Shown here piece by piece: positions 30,079 to 42,402 of a stretch of 64,000 nt of DNA. Made by a program: the position numbers and the translations under genes. The number at the start of each line of letters is the position of its first letter. Within the stretch, counting starts at the first letter, position 1. The notes under the pieces were generated by a model, which saw nothing but the letters and a program-made list of their open reading frames with translations, did not search any database and was not told the origin of the DNA. This stretch comes from Pelomonas sp. Root1237. Lineage in GTDB: Bacteria; Pseudomonadota; Gammaproteobacteria; Burkholderiales; Burkholderiaceae_C. The stretch is taken from assembly GCF_001425055.1 (NCBI RefSeq), contig NZ_LMDK01000019.1, forward strand, positions 124,001 through 188,000, given 5' to 3'.

Positions 30079-31862
30079 GCAAGGCCAACAAGTCCGGCGC
30101 ACGCGCCCTCGGCTCGGGTCGTGGCGTCAGCTATTCCACCAGTCCGCTGCTGGCGTCCAAGACGCCGCCCTGGCGCTCGCGCTTCCTGGTCGCTCTCGTC
30201 GGCCTGGCCTTCCTGGGCCTGCTCACGCGAGCCATCTGGGTGCAGGTGCTGAACACCGACTTTTTCCAGAAGCAGGGCGAGGCCCGTTACGCCCACACGC
30301 TGGAGCTGCCGGCCAGCCGCGGCCGCATCAACGACCGCACCGGCCAGGTGCTGGCCGCGAGCGTGGCCGTGCCGTCGATCTGGGCCATCCCCAAGGAGGT
30401 CGATGCCGACGCCGACAAGCGCCGCGCGCTGGCCAAGGCCCTGGGCCTGTCGAACAAGGAGCTGGAGGCCAAGCTCAACCCCGAGACCCGCTTCGTCTGG
30501 CTCAAGCGCCTGGCCGACGACGAGACCGCCGCACGCGTGAAGGCCATCGGTCTGAAGGGTGTGTTCCAGGACCGCGAATACCGCCGCAAATACCCCGAGG
30601 GCGAGGCCGCGGCGCACGTCGTCGGCTTCACCGGCGCCGAGGACCGCGGCCAGGAAGGCATCGAGCTGGCCTTCCAGAAGGAGCTGCAGGGTCGCGACGG
30701 CTCGCGCTCGGTGGTGCGCGACCGCCTGGGCCGTGTCGTCGAGGACATCGGCGACGTCGTGCCCGCCGCCAACGGCCACGACATCGACCTGTCTGTCGAC
30801 TCCAAGGTGCAGTTCTTCGCCTACCAGCGCATCCGCGACGCGGTGGCGGAGAACAAGGCCAAGGCCGGCTCCGTCGTCGTGCTGGATGCGCAGACCGGCG
30901 AGGTGCTGGCCCTGGCCAACTTCCCGAGCTATGACCCGGGCAACCGCCAGAACCTGTCCGGCGAGCAGCTGCGCAACCGCGCACTGACCGACGTCTTCGA
31001 GCCCGGCTCGACGATGAAGCCTTTCATCGCCGGCCTGTCGATGGAGACCGGCCGCACGACGCCCGACAGTCTCGTCGACACCGGCAACGGCAAATACGCC
31101 TTCCAGGGCGCCGTCATCAGCGACACCAAGCCGCATGGCGTGATCCCGGTGCGCGAGGTCATCAAGTTCTCCAGCAACATCGGCGCCACCAAGCTCGCGA
31201 TGCAGATGCAGCCGCGGGAGATGCACGAGATGTTCACGGCCATCGGCCTGGGCCAGCGGCCGCAGATCAGCTTCCCCGGCGCGGTGACCGGCAAGCTGCG
31301 TCCCTACAAGACCTGGCGGCCCATCGAGCAGGCGACGATGAGCTATGGCTACGGCCTGTCGGCGTCGCTGTTCCAGCTGGCGCGGGCCTACACGGTTTTC
31401 GCGCGCGACGGCGAGATCGTCCCGGTCAGCATGCTGCGCCAGCCGCACGACCATCCGATCGCCGGCATCCGCGTGTTCTCACCCAAGGTCACGCAGGACC
31501 TGCGCCTGATGCTGCAGGCCGCCGCTGGCCCGGGCGGCACGGCGCCCGAGGCGCAGGTGCCGGGCTACAGCATCGGTGGCAAGAGCGGCACGGCGCACAA
31601 GCAGGAAGGCCGCGGCTACGCCAGCCACAAATACCGCTCCTGGTTCGTTGGCATCGCCCCCATCAGCAAGCCGCGCATCGTCGTCGCCGTCATGGTCGAC
31701 GAGCCGACCGCGGGCGTTTACTACGGCGGCAAGGTCGCCGGCCCGGTGTTCAGCCAAGTCACCGCCCAGACGCTTCGTTTGCTCGGCGTACCGCCCGACC
31801 TGGACGTGAAGAGCCAGATCGTGGCCAACCAGAAGGCCGTCGCGGTCGAAGAGAGCTTTTGA
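30075..31862 (+). CDS. ftsI: Peptidoglycan transpeptidase FtsI (PBP3)
   Basis: 595 residues. An N-terminal membrane anchor is followed by a pedestal domain with SRGRINDRTGQVLA. The transpeptidase domain carries active-site serine in the SxxK box GSTMKPF, the SSN box and the KSGTAHK box. It crosslinks septal peptidoglycan together with FtsW. The GTG start overlaps ftsL, and the stop overlaps murE by one base. Confidence 0.97.
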   Translation: MSKANKSGARALGSGRGVSYSTSPLLASKTPPWRSRFLVALVGLAFLGLLTRAIWVQVLNTDFFQKQGEARYAHTLELPASRGRINDRTGQVLAASVAVPSIWAIPKEVDADADKRRALAKALGLSNKELEAKLNPETRFVWLKRLADDETAARVKAIGLKGVFQDREYRRKYPEGEAAAHVVGFTGAEDRGQEGIELAFQKELQGRDGSRSVVRDRLGRVVEDIGDVVPAANGHDIDLSVDSKVQFFAYQRIRDAVAENKAKAGSVVVLDAQTGEVLALANFPSYDPGNRQNLSGEQLRNRALTDVFEPGSTMKPFIAGLSMETGRTTPDSLVDTGNGKYAFQGAVISDTKPHGVIPVREVIKFSSNIGATKLAMQMQPREMHEMFTAIGLGQRPQISFPGAVTGKLRPYKTWRPIEQATMSYGYGLSASLFQLARAYTVFARDGEIVPVSMLRQPHDHPIAGIRVFSPKVTQDLRLMLQAAAGPGGTAPEAQVPGYSIGGKSGTAHKQEGRGYASHKYRSWFVGIAPISKPRIVVAVMVDEPTAGVYYGGKVAGPVFSQVTAQTLRLLGVPPDLDVKSQIVANQKAVAVEESF

Positions 31863-33328
31863 TGCTGACACGCCTCAAGTCCCCCGATGCCGCCGCTCGC
31901 TGGCTGTCCGAATGGTGCACCGGCACACTACGCACCGACAGCCGCCAGGTCCGCCCCGGCGATGCCTTCATCGCCTGGCCCGGCTATGCACGCGACGGGC
32001 GCGAGTTTGTCGCGGCGGCGCTGGAAGCCGGCGCCTCCACCTGCCTGGTTGAAGAGGCCGATGTCGAGCGCTTCGGCTTTGTCGATGCGCGTGTGGCCTC
32101 GCTGCCTGGACTGAAGGCCCGCACCGGCGAGATCGCCGCGACCTTTTTCGGCAAGCCCACCGACACGCTGGACGTCATCGCCGTCACCGGCACCAATGGC
32201 AAGACCTCGTCGGCCTGGTGGATCGCCCAGGCCTCGGCGCAGTTGGGCAAGCGCTGCGGGGTCGTCGGCACGCTGGGCATCGGCGAGCCGCCCAAGCTGG
32301 ACTACAACGGCCTGACCACGCCAGACCCCGTGCTGCTGCAGGCGGCCTTCGCTCGTATGCGCGACGAGGCCTTCTCGGCCTGCGCCATCGAGGCGAGCAG
32401 CATCGGCATCGTGGAGGGGCGGCTGGCAGGCAGCGCCGTGCGCGTGGCGGTGTTCACCAACTTCACACAGGACCACCTCGATTACCACCGCACGATGGAT
32501 GCCTACTGGGCGGCCAAGCGTGCGTTGTTCGCCTTCCCCGGCCTGCGCGCCGCGGTCATCAATCTTGACGATCCGCAAGGCGAGGCCCTCGCCGCCGAGT
32601 TGGTCGCCCTCGATGTCTGGACCACCGGCGTCGCACGCAGCGACGCGCGCCTGTCGGCCCGTGGCCTGCACTACACCGGCGAGGGCCTGGCCTTCACGCT
32701 GCATGAGGGCGAGGAAGCCCTGCCGGTGCAGACCAGCCTGATCGGCGACTACAACGCGGCCAACCTGCTCGGCGTGGCAGGCGCTCTGCGCGCCCAAGGT
32801 GCTGCCCTGGCCGACGTGGCGCGCGTGCTGGGCCGCGTGACGCCGGTGCCGGGCCGCATGCAACGTGTCGGCAATGGCCGGGAGCTGCCCCAGGTGGTTG
32901 TCGACTACGCGCACACACCGGATGCTCTGGACAAGGCGCTGTCCGCCCTGCAGGGCCTGGCCCAGGCGCGTGGCGGCGAGCTGGTCTGCGTGTTTGGCTG
33001 TGGTGGTGACCGCGACCGCGGCAAGCGGCCGCAGATGGGTGCCATCGCCGCCCGGTTGTCGGGTCGCGTCGTCATCACCACCGACAACCCACGCACCGAA
33101 GCGCCGGCACAGATCATGGCCGACATCGCCGTCGCTGCGCCCGAAGCCATCGTCGTCGAGGCCCGTGAGGAAGCGATCCGGGCCGCGGTGATGAACGCCA
33201 GCTCGCGCGACATCGTGCTCATTGCAGGCAAGGGTCATGAGGACTATCAGGAAGTGAATGGCGTGCGCCGGCCCTTCTCGGATGTTGGCGAAGCGCGCGC
33301 GGCGTTGCTGGAAAGGGCAGGTCTGTGA
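31862..33328 (+). CDS. murE: UDP-MurNAc-tripeptide synthetase (meso-DAP ligase)
   Basis: 488 residues. The ATP loop is GTNGKTSS near residue 110, and the carbamoylated lysine region is YWAAKRALF. The DNPR motif in TTDNPRTEAP selects meso-diaminopimelate rather than lysine. It adds the third residue of the peptide stem in the cytoplasm. The ATG at 31862 overlaps the ftsI stop. The gene ends in a GTGA overlap with murF. Confidence 0.97.
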   Translation: MLTRLKSPDAAARWLSEWCTGTLRTDSRQVRPGDAFIAWPGYARDGREFVAAALEAGASTCLVEEADVERFGFVDARVASLPGLKARTGEIAATFFGKPTDTLDVIAVTGTNGKTSSAWWIAQASAQLGKRCGVVGTLGIGEPPKLDYNGLTTPDPVLLQAAFARMRDEAFSACAIEASSIGIVEGRLAGSAVRVAVFTNFTQDHLDYHRTMDAYWAAKRALFAFPGLRAAVINLDDPQGEALAAELVALDVWTTGVARSDARLSARGLHYTGEGLAFTLHEGEEALPVQTSLIGDYNAANLLGVAGALRAQGAALADVARVLGRVTPVPGRMQRVGNGRELPQVVVDYAHTPDALDKALSALQGLAQARGGELVCVFGCGGDRDRGKRPQMGAIAARLSGRVVITTDNPRTEAPAQIMADIAVAAPEAIVVEAREEAIRAAVMNASSRDIVLIAGKGHEDYQEVNGVRRPFSDVGEARAALLERAGL

Positions 33329-34788
33329 ACCTGTTTTTGACGCTGGCTGAAGCGCAGGCGCTGCTGCCGGGATCGACGCTGGTCGGCGACGGCGCGACGG
33401 GCCTCGCCCGCGTGCACAGCGACACGCGCACGCTGCGGGCGGGCGACCTCTTCGTCGCGTTGCGCGGCGAACGCTTCGATGCCAACGACTTCCTCAGCGA
33501 AGCCAAGGCCTCGGGCGCCGTCGCCGCGCTGGCTGAACGCGGTCTGGCCGAAGCGGGCCTGCCGGGCCTGCTTGTCGCCGATGCGAAAGCGGCCCTCGGC
33601 CAACTCGCCGCCGCCTGGCGCCGCCAGCAGCAACTGCCCGTCATTGCCGTCACGGGCAGCAACGGCAAGACGACGACGACGCAGATGATCGCCAGCATCC
33701 TGCGCGCCTGGGTCGGCGATGCAGCCCTGGCTACCGAAGGCAACTACAACAACGACATCGGCGTGCCGCTGACGCTCTTGCGTCTGCGCCACGACGACGA
33801 AGCCAGCCACCGCGCCGCCGTCATCGAGCTGGGCATGAACCACCCCGGCGAGATCGCGCCGCTGGCGGCAATGACGCAGCCCACCGTGGCCCTGGTCAAC
33901 AACGCCCAGCGCGAGCACCAGGAGTTCATGGCGACCGTCGAGGCCGTGGCGCGCGAGAACGGCGCCGTCATCGAGGCGCTCAGCGCCAGCGGTTGCGCCG
34001 TCTTCCCGGCCGAAGACGCCTGCGCGCCGATCTGGCTGGAGCTTGCGGCCCAGCGCCCGCACCTGAGTTTTGCGCTGCGCGGCGAGGCCGACGTGACGGG
34101 CGACGCAGTCTGGATCGGCACGCACTGGGCGCTGGAGCTGCACACGCCCGCGGGCACAGCGCCGGTCGCGCTGCACATGGCCGGCGAGCACAACGTGCGC
34201 AATGCACTGGCCGCCGCGGCCTGTGCGCTGGCCGCCGGTGCATCGCTGGCCGCCATTGCTCAAGGCCTGGAAGCCTTCCGTGCCGTCAAGGGCCGCTCGG
34301 AGCTCAAGCTCGACGCACGCGGTCGCACGCTGATCGACGACAGCTACAACGCCAACCCCGACAGCGTGCGCGCTGCCATCGACGTGCTGGCTGGCATGCC
34401 GGGCGAGGGCTGGCTGATCCTCGGCGACATGGGCGAGGTGGGCAACGACGGCCCGGCCTTCCACCGCGAGGTGGGCGCCTATGCGGCCGAGCGCGGAATC
34501 GCCCATTTCTGGACGGCCGGCGGCGCTGCCCGTGACGCCGCAGCGGCTTATGGCCCGGGCGCCCGTGCCTTCGACAACACGGCCGCGCTCGTTGCAGCCC
34601 TCACAGAACAACCCAGCGTGGCCCAGACCCTGGTCAAGGGCTCGCGCTTCATGAAGATGGAACAAGTGGTCGCTGCACTTCAAGTGAGCCCCCAGGTCCG
34701 GGCAGAGCCCGGACCGCCCCCCGAGGGGGGCAAGTCGCCTAGGGGCGGCCCGTCGGCGACTTCATCCGGAGGCTCCCATGCTGCTTAG
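33325..34788 (+). CDS. murF: UDP-MurNAc-pentapeptide synthetase
   Basis: 487 residues. It has ATP loop [10 protein letters not shown] near residue 110, and family motifs [22 protein letters not shown] and [10 protein letters not shown]. It adds D-Ala-D-Ala to the tripeptide precursor. The usual protein would end soon after [12 protein letters not shown]. Here about 34 extra Pro/Gly/Ser-rich residues are encoded by a triple-hairpin sequence, and the frame runs 11 bases into mraY. The added tail is probably without function. Confidence 0.96.
   Translation: MNLFLTLAEAQALLPGSTLVGDGATGLARVHSDTRTLRAGDLFVALRGERFDANDFLSEAKASGAVAALAERGLAEAGLPGLLVADAKAALGQLAAAWRRQQQLPVIAVTGSNGKTTTTQMIASILRAWVGDAALATEGNYNNDIGVPLTLLRLRHDDEASHRAAVIELGMNHPGEIAPLAAMTQPTVALVNNAQREHQEFMATVEAVARENGAVIEALSASGCAVFPAEDACAPIWLELAAQRPHLSFALRGEADVTGDAVWIGTHWALELHTPAGTAPVALHMAGEHNVRNALAAAACALAAGASLAAIAQGLEAFRAVKGRSELKLDARGRTLIDDSYNANPDSVRAAIDVLAGMPGEGWLILGDMGEVGNDGPAFHREVGAYAAERGIAHFWTAGGAARDAAAAYGPGARAFDNTAALVAALTEQPSVAQTLVKGSRFMKMEQVVAALQVSPQVRAEPGPPPEGGKSPRGGPSATSSGGSHAA
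34695..34762. repeat. Triple hairpin inside the 3' end of murF
   Basis: Three adjacent perfect stems: GGTCCGGG/CCCGGACC, GCCCCCC/GGGGGGC and AAGTCGCC/GGCGACTT. The run ends 15 bases before the mraY start and encodes the extra MurF tail. It looks like a small intercistronic repeat whose insertion removed the old stop codon. Confidence 0.75.
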
Positions 34789-35956
34789 CCTCGCCCAGTG
34801 GCTGCAGGGCCTCTACCCCGACCTGGGCTTTCTGCGCCTTTTCCAGTACATCACCTTCCGCGCCGTGATGGCCGCGATGACCGCACTGCTGATCGGCCTG
34901 GCCTTCGGGCCCTGGGTCATCCGCCGCCTGACCGAAATGAAGATCGGCCAGCCCGTGCGTGCCTATGGCGTGCAGACCCACCTGGCCAAGACCGGCACGC
35001 CGACCATGGGCGGCGTGCTGGTCCTCATCGGCATTGGCGTGTCGACGCTGCTGTGGTTCGACTGGAGCAATCGTTTCGTCTGGGTCGTCATGCTGGTCAC
35101 CATGGGTTTCGGCGCCGTGGGCTGGGTGGACGACTGGCGCAAGGTCGTTGACAAGAATCCGGAAGGGATGCGTAGCCGCGAGAAGTTCTTCTGGCAGTCG
35201 CTGATCGGCTTGTTCGCCGCCCTCTATCTCGCGTTCAGCGTGTCGGAGACGTCATTCCTCGGCGTCGTGCAGCTGTTCTTTCGCTGGGTGTCCAGCGGCT
35301 TCTCGACCGAGCTGCCGCCCAAGGCCGACCTGCTGATCCCCTTCTTCAAGACCATCAGCATGCCGCTGGGCGTGTGGGGCTTCGTCGCGCTGGCCTATTT
35401 CGTCATCGTTGGCACCAGCAACGCGGTCAACTTCACCGACGGCCTGGACGGCCTGGCCATCATGCCGGTCGTCATGGTCGGCTCCGCCCTGGGCCTGTTC
35501 GCCTACCTGACCGGCTCGTCGGTGTTCTCCAAATACCTGCTGCTGCCCTACATCCCGGGCGCCGGCGAGCTGCTGATCTTCTGCGCCGCGATGGCTGGCG
35601 CAGGCCTGGCCTTCCTGTGGTTCAACGCCCATCCCGCGCAGGTGTTCATGGGTGACGTCGGCGCGCTGGCGCTGGGCGGCGGTCTCGGGACGCTGGCTGT
35701 CATCACGCGCCAGGAAATCCTGCTCGGCATCATGGGTGGCATTTTCGTGGCCGAAGTGTTGAGCGTGATGCTGCAGGTCAGCTGGTTCAAGTTCACGAAA
35801 AAGAAGTTCGGCGAGGGCCGGCGCATCTTCAAGATGGCGCCGCTGCACCACCACTTCGAGAAGAGCGGCTGGAACGAGACGCAAGTCGTCATCCGCTTCT
35901 GGATCATCACGATGCTGCTGTGCCTCGTCGGCCTGGCCAGCCTCAAGCTGCGGTGA
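34778..35956 (+). CDS. mraY: Phospho-MurNAc-pentapeptide transferase
   Basis: A 392-residue integral membrane enzyme with about ten helices. It has acidic active-site motifs VDDWRKV and [21 protein letters not shown], and the HHHFEKSGW loop. It moves the MurNAc-pentapeptide to undecaprenyl phosphate, forming lipid I. The ATG has GGAGG five bases upstream and overlaps the extended murF frame by 11 bases. Confidence 0.97.
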   Translation: MLLSLAQWLQGLYPDLGFLRLFQYITFRAVMAAMTALLIGLAFGPWVIRRLTEMKIGQPVRAYGVQTHLAKTGTPTMGGVLVLIGIGVSTLLWFDWSNRFVWVVMLVTMGFGAVGWVDDWRKVVDKNPEGMRSREKFFWQSLIGLFAALYLAFSVSETSFLGVVQLFFRWVSSGFSTELPPKADLLIPFFKTISMPLGVWGFVALAYFVIVGTSNAVNFTDGLDGLAIMPVVMVGSALGLFAYLTGSSVFSKYLLLPYIPGAGELLIFCAAMAGAGLAFLWFNAHPAQVFMGDVGALALGGGLGTLAVITRQEILLGIMGGIFVAEVLSVMLQVSWFKFTKKKFGEGRRIFKMAPLHHHFEKSGWNETQVVIRFWIITMLLCLVGLASLKLR

Positions 35957-35960
35957 CCGC

Positions 35961-37643
35961 ATGAAGCTGGACCTGCCGCAACTACTCGATCAGCGCGTGC
36001 TCGTGCTGGGCCTGGGTGACTCCGGCCTGGCGATGGCGCGCTGGTGCGCGGGCTTCGGCGCGAAGGTGACCGTGTGGGACTCTCGAGAGCAGCCGCCGCA
36101 GCGCGCAGCACTGGGCGAGTCGGCGCAGTTCATCACCGGCGAGCTGACGGCGGAGATGGTGGCGGGCTTCAACTCGGTGTTGAAGAGCCCAGGCCTGTCG
36201 CCGCTGGATGCGCGCCTGGCGGCTGTTTACGCCCACGGCCCCGCAGTGCGGGGCGAGCTGGATCTGTTCGCTGATTCACTGGCCGCGCTGAAGGCCCAGC
36301 ACGGCTACGCACCCGCCGTGCTCGCCATCACCGGGACCAATGGCAAGACGACCACGACCTGCATGACCGGCCTGCTCGTCGAGCGTGCCGGCAAGCGCGT
36401 GGCCGTCGCCGGCAATATCGGCCCGACCTTGCTGGACACGCTGACCGAGGCGCTGGCCAAGGAGCCCGATCCGGCACCGGTCGAAACGCCGGCCGAAGTC
36501 GTGGCCGAGGAGATCGAAGACGCTCCCGTTGAGGAGGCTGCTGAGGAAGAAGCGGCGGTGCTGCCCGACGAGGAAACGCCCCTGCCCATTGACCCACCGC
36601 CACCGCGTGGCCCGGTCTTCGAGACCCTGCCCGAGGTCTGGGTGCTGGAGCTGTCCAGCTTCCAGCTTGACGGCGTCAACGGCTTCGAACCCACGGCCGG
36701 TGCGGTGCTGAACCTGACCCAGGACCACCTCGACTGGCATGGCGACATGGCTGCCTATGGTCGTGCCAAGGCGCGCATCTTCGGTCGCGAGTCCGTCATC
36801 GTCGCCAACCGTGACGATGCTGAGGTCGAAGGACTGGTGCCGGCGCCGGTGTTCGTCAAGGGCAGCCGTGGCAAGGCCGGCCGCACCGTGTCGCGCCATG
36901 TCGTGCGTTTCGGTCTGAACCCGCCCAAGGTCGCAGGCGACTTCGGCCTTATCGATGAAGGCGGCCTGACCTGGCTGGTACGCGCCCTTGAGCTGGATCC
37001 GACCATCAAGCGCAAGAAGAGCGATGAGGCAGAGCCCCTCATCATCCAGCGCCTGATGCCGGCCGACGCGCTGCGCGTGCGGGGCCGCCACAACGCCGCG
37101 AACGCGCTGGCTGCACTCGCGCTGGCTTGCGCCGCCGGCTGCGAGCTGGCGCCCATGCTGCATGGCCTGCGCGAATATCGCGGCGAGCCGCATCGCGTCG
37201 AACCCGTGGGCAGCATCGAAGGCGTCGAGTTCTTTGACGACAGCAAGGGCACGAATGTCGGCGCTACCGTCGCCGCGATCTCCGGCCTGGGTGCCGACCG
37301 CGCGCCGGCCAAGCTGGTCCTCATCCTCGGCGGCGATGGCAAGGGCCAGGACTTCGCGCCACTGGCCGATGGTGTTGCCCGCCATGCCCGCGCCGTGGCG
37401 CTGATCGGTCGCGATGCGCCGCAGATTGAAGCAGCGCTGGCCAACACCGGCATTGCCATGCAGCACCACGCGACGCTGGAGGCCGCCACGACCTGGTGCC
37501 TGCAGCAGGCCCAGAGCGGCGACAGCGTGCTGCTGTCCCCCGCCTGCGCCAGTCTGGACATGTTCCGCAACTACGCCCACCGCGCCGAGGTCTTCGTCGC
37601 CACGGTGCAGGGTCTCGCTGACGAACGCGGGGTGGCGCTATGA
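35961..37643 (+). CDS. murD: UDP-MurNAc-L-alanine:D-glutamate ligase, with acidic insertion
   Basis: 560 residues, against about 440-500 for most MurD. It has the ATP loop [11 protein letters not shown] near residue 123, [19 protein letters not shown] and [10 protein letters not shown]. It adds D-glutamate to UDP-MurNAc-L-alanine. An insertion of about 50 Glu/Ala/Pro-rich residues (about 168-220) sits between the ATP loop domain and the ELSSFQLD strand, where an exposed loop is expected. The ATG lies 4 bases after mraY. Confidence 0.96.
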   Translation: MKLDLPQLLDQRVLVLGLGDSGLAMARWCAGFGAKVTVWDSREQPPQRAALGESAQFITGELTAEMVAGFNSVLKSPGLSPLDARLAAVYAHGPAVRGELDLFADSLAALKAQHGYAPAVLAITGTNGKTTTTCMTGLLVERAGKRVAVAGNIGPTLLDTLTEALAKEPDPAPVETPAEVVAEEIEDAPVEEAAEEEAAVLPDEETPLPIDPPPPRGPVFETLPEVWVLELSSFQLDGVNGFEPTAGAVLNLTQDHLDWHGDMAAYGRAKARIFGRESVIVANRDDAEVEGLVPAPVFVKGSRGKAGRTVSRHVVRFGLNPPKVAGDFGLIDEGGLTWLVRALELDPTIKRKKSDEAEPLIIQRLMPADALRVRGRHNAANALAALALACAAGCELAPMLHGLREYRGEPHRVEPVGSIEGVEFFDDSKGTNVGATVAAISGLGADRAPAKLVLILGGDGKGQDFAPLADGVARHARAVALIGRDAPQIEAALANTGIAMQHHATLEAATTWCLQQAQSGDSVLLSPACASLDMFRNYAHRAEVFVATVQGLADERGVAL

Positions 37644-37719
37644 GCGCCGCGCCGGGCCGTCCCAAGCAAGCTCGCTCCCGCTCGGCGGGACAGCGCGCAG
37701 CGCGAAGGGTGCATCAATG
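37640..37719 (+). repeat. Stop-to-start element B, copy 2
   Basis: An 80-bp element from the murD stop (ATGAGCGCCGC, where TGA ends murD) to the ftsW start (AAGGGTGCATCAATG). It carries the stem CCCGC/GCGGG. It provides the ribosome site and the start codon of ftsW. Copy 1 lies at 25642-25719. Confidence 0.82.
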
Positions 37720-38973
37720 ACTGCGGTCTTGAACGGCTTCACCGCCAGGCTGCAGTCGCTCTGGAAGAAGGGCGACACCGAGGACGCCAGCGTGCCGGTG
37801 CGCGACTGGGTGTCCACCTCGGCTGGCCGACCGACGCAGTTGCAGGGCTTCGACATCACCATGGTGTGGGTGGTGCTCGCGCTGATGGCCTTTGGCCTCT
37901 TGATGGTCTATTCGGCCTCCATCGCGCTGCCCGACAACCCGCGCTTCGCCAAATACCTGCCGACGCACTTCCTGACGCGCCACATGATCGCCATCGGCTT
38001 CGCGCTGGTCGCAGGGCTCGTCACCGTGCAGATCCCCGTCGCGATCTGGGAGCGCTGGGCGCCCTGGGTTTTCGTCGCCGCCCTGGTGCTGCTGGTCGCG
38101 GTGCTGATCCCTGGCATAGGCAAGGTCGTCTACGGCGCGCGGCGCTGGATTCCGCTGGGCGTCATGAACTTCCAGCCCAGCGAGCTGGCCAAGTTCGGCA
38201 TCGCGCTGTACGCGGCCAATTACATGATGCGCAAGATGGACGCCCGGGAGAACTTCTTCCAGGCCGTCACGCCGATCGCGATCTCGCTGGCCTTCATCGG
38301 CCTGCTGCTGCTGGCTGAACCCGACATGGGTGCCTTCATGGTCATCGCGGCCATCGCGATGGGCATCCTGTTCCTGGGCGGCGTCAACGGCCGCATGTTC
38401 CTGCTCATCACGCTGGTGCTGGTGGGAGCGTTCGTGTTGATGATCAGCTTCAGCGAGTTCCGCCGCGAGCGCATCTTTGCCTACCTGAACCCCTGGGACG
38501 AGAAGTACGCCCAAGGCAAGGCCTACCAGCTGACGCACAGCCTGATCGCCTTCGGCCGCGGCGAGTGGCTGGGCCAGGGCCTGGGCGGCAGCGTCGAGAA
38601 GCTGCACTACCTGCCCGAGGCGCATACCGACTTCCTGCTCGCCGTCATCGGCGAGGAACTTGGTTTTGCTGGAGTGGCCGTGGTGATCCTTGCGTTCTTC
38701 TGGCTGACCCGCCGCTGCTTCCTCATCGGCCGCCAGGCCATCGCACTGGACCGCGTGTTCGCGGGTCTCTACGCCCAGGGCATTGGCATCTGGATGGGCG
38801 GCCAGGCTTTCATCAACATGGGCGTGAATCTGGGCGCACTGCCGACCAAGGGGCTGACGCTGCCGCTGATGAGCTTTGGCGGGTCGGCGATCTTGATGAA
38901 CTGTGTGGCGCTGGCCGTTGTTCTGCGGATCGACTTGGAAAACCGGCAGATGATGCGCGGAGGCAGGTCATGA
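37717..38973 (+). CDS. ftsW: Peptidoglycan glycosyltransferase FtsW
   Basis: A 418-residue SEDS-family membrane protein with about ten helices after a 50-residue cytoplasmic lead. Family segments are [55 protein letters not shown] and [11 protein letters not shown]. It polymerises lipid II at the septum with FtsI. The ATG is the end of element B. The gene overlaps murG by 4 bases. Confidence 0.97.
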   Translation: MTAVLNGFTARLQSLWKKGDTEDASVPVRDWVSTSAGRPTQLQGFDITMVWVVLALMAFGLLMVYSASIALPDNPRFAKYLPTHFLTRHMIAIGFALVAGLVTVQIPVAIWERWAPWVFVAALVLLVAVLIPGIGKVVYGARRWIPLGVMNFQPSELAKFGIALYAANYMMRKMDARENFFQAVTPIAISLAFIGLLLLAEPDMGAFMVIAAIAMGILFLGGVNGRMFLLITLVLVGAFVLMISFSEFRRERIFAYLNPWDEKYAQGKAYQLTHSLIAFGRGEWLGQGLGGSVEKLHYLPEAHTDFLLAVIGEELGFAGVAVVILAFFWLTRRCFLIGRQAIALDRVFAGLYAQGIGIWMGGQAFINMGVNLGALPTKGLTLPLMSFGGSAILMNCVALAVVLRIDLENRQMMRGGRS

Positions 38974-40039
38974 CGCGGCACCTGGTCGTCATGGCCGCCG
39001 GCACCGGTGGCCACATCATTCCCGGCCTGGCGGTCGCCGAGGAAATGCAGCGCCGCGGCTGGACCGTGTCGTGGATCGGCACGCCGACCGGCATGGAGAA
39101 CCGCCTGGTGCCGGCACGTGGCATCGAGCTGGATGCGCTGCCGTTTGCCGGCCTGCGCGGCAAGGGGCTGAAGCATGCGCTGCGCGGCATCGTCGGGTTC
39201 TTCAAGTCGCTGGGCCAGGCGCGTCGCGTCTATGCGCAGCGCCATGCGACGGCCGTGCTCGGCATGGGCGGCTATGTCTGCCTGCCGGGCGGCCTCACCG
39301 CCGCCTTCACTGGCCGGCCGCTGATGCTGGTCAATGCCGATGCGGCGATGCTGAAAAGCAACCTCGCGTTGAAACCCTTTGCGCGCCGGATTGCATTCGG
39401 CTTCGACGGTGCGGCGGCGGCTTCGACGTCGGGCGCTGTCGTCAGCGGCAATCCCGTGCGTGCCGAGATCGAAGAACTGCCACTGCCGGCCGAGCGCATG
39501 GCCGAGCGCGCCGGCCCCTTGCACATGCTGGTGCTGGGCGGCTCGCTGGGCGCACGCGCGCTGAACCAGGCGGTGCCGCAGGCGCTGGCGCTGTGGCCGC
39601 AGGAGCAGCGGCCGCTCGTGCTGCACCAGTCGGGCCAGGACCATCTCGGCGCTGTCTGGCAGGCCTATGCCGATGCAGGCTTGTCGGCCGAAGTGCGCCC
39701 CTTCATCGACGACATGGCCGCGGCCCTGGCCTGGGCCGACGTCGTCGTCTGCCGGGCCGGCGCCATCACCGTCAGCGAACTCTGCGCGGCAGGCTGTGCC
39801 GCGGTGCTGGTGCCGCTGGTCGTCAGCACGACATCGCACCAGCGCGACAACGCCGTTTTCATGGCCCAGCACGGCGCGGCCATCCACCTGCCGCAGGGCG
39901 AATTGACGCCGGCCAAGCTGCATGAATTGTTGAGCGGCCTGGACCGAGGTGCCCTGCTCGCCATGGGCGAGAAGGCTCGCTCGCTGGCCCGGCCGCGTGC
40001 GGCGGCCCGTGTGGCCGATGAAATCGAAGGAATGCTGAA

Positions 40040-40043
<4 letters not shown>
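38970..40043 (+). CDS. murG: UDP-GlcNAc transferase MurG (lipid II synthesis)
   Basis: 357 residues. The glycine loops are [13 protein letters not shown] at the N-terminus and [11 protein letters not shown] in the middle, and the donor-binding segment is [11 protein letters not shown]. It adds GlcNAc to lipid I on the inner face of the membrane. The ATG overlaps ftsW and the stop overlaps murC by four bases (GTGA). Confidence 0.97.
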
Positions 40044-41424
<1,381 letters not shown>

Positions 41425-41428
<4 letters not shown>

Positions 41429-42402
41429 AGTCGCCTGTCGATCTGAACATCGATGCCAAGGGTCTTGGCAAGGTTGCCGTGCTCTTCGGTGGCCACAGCG
41501 CCGAGCGGCCGGTGTCGCTGATGAGCGGCAACGGCGTGCTGGCCGCGCTGCAATCCATCGGCGTCGATGCGCACGCCTTCGATCCCGCCAAACGTCCGTT
41601 GCAAGCCCTGAAGGACGAGGGCTTTGATCGTGCCTTCATCGCGTTGCACGGTCGCGGCGGCGAGGACGGCACCATCCAAGGCGCTCTCGAATGGCTGGGC
41701 GTTCCCTACACCGGCTCCGGCGTGACGGCCTCCGGCGTCGCGATGGACAAAACCATGACCAAGCGGCTGTGGGCCAATGAGGGCCTGCCGACGCCGCAAT
41801 ACCTGGCGCTGTCCCGCGCCGACCTGACTCGCGAGCGCATCCGCACGATTCCCGACACGCTCGGCCTGCCCGTCGTCGTGAAGCCGCCGCACGAGGGTTC
41901 GAGCATCGGCATCACCAAGGCCGCCGGCTACTCCGACATGCAGGGCGCTGTCGAGTTGGCCCTGGGCTTTGACGATGAGCTGCTGTTCGAGCAGTGCATC
42001 GAAGGGCCCGAGCTGACCTGCGCCGTGCTGGGTGAAGGCGAGGGCGCCGTCGCGCTACCCGTCATCGAGATCCGCGCCGAGGCCGGCAATTACGACTTCG
42101 CGAACAAGTACGAGACCGACACGACGCAGTATCTGTTCGGCTCGCTGCCCGCCGCGCTGGAGGCCGAGATCGGTCGCCTCGTGCTGCATGCCTATCGCCT
42201 GCTCGGCTGCCGCGGCTGGGGTCGCGCCGACCTGATGCTGCGCAAGTCCGACATGAAGCCCTTCCTGCTGGAGATGAACACCAGCCCCGGAATGACGTCG
42301 CACTCCCTGGTGCCCAAGGCCGCGCAGGCCGTGGGCGTCGACTACCCGCATCTGTGCCTGTGGCTGCTTGCCCAGGCCAGGCTGGATCGCCTGATCACGT
42401 GA
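41425..42402 (+). CDS. ddl: D-alanine:D-alanine ligase
   Basis: A 325-residue ATP-grasp enzyme joining two D-alanines. It has [13 protein letters not shown] near residue 70, [13 protein letters not shown] for [11 protein letters not shown] and the metal/substrate end [13 protein letters not shown]. Its place between murC and ftsQ is that of DdlB. The ATG overlaps the murC stop and the end overlaps ftsQ (GTGA). Confidence 0.97.
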
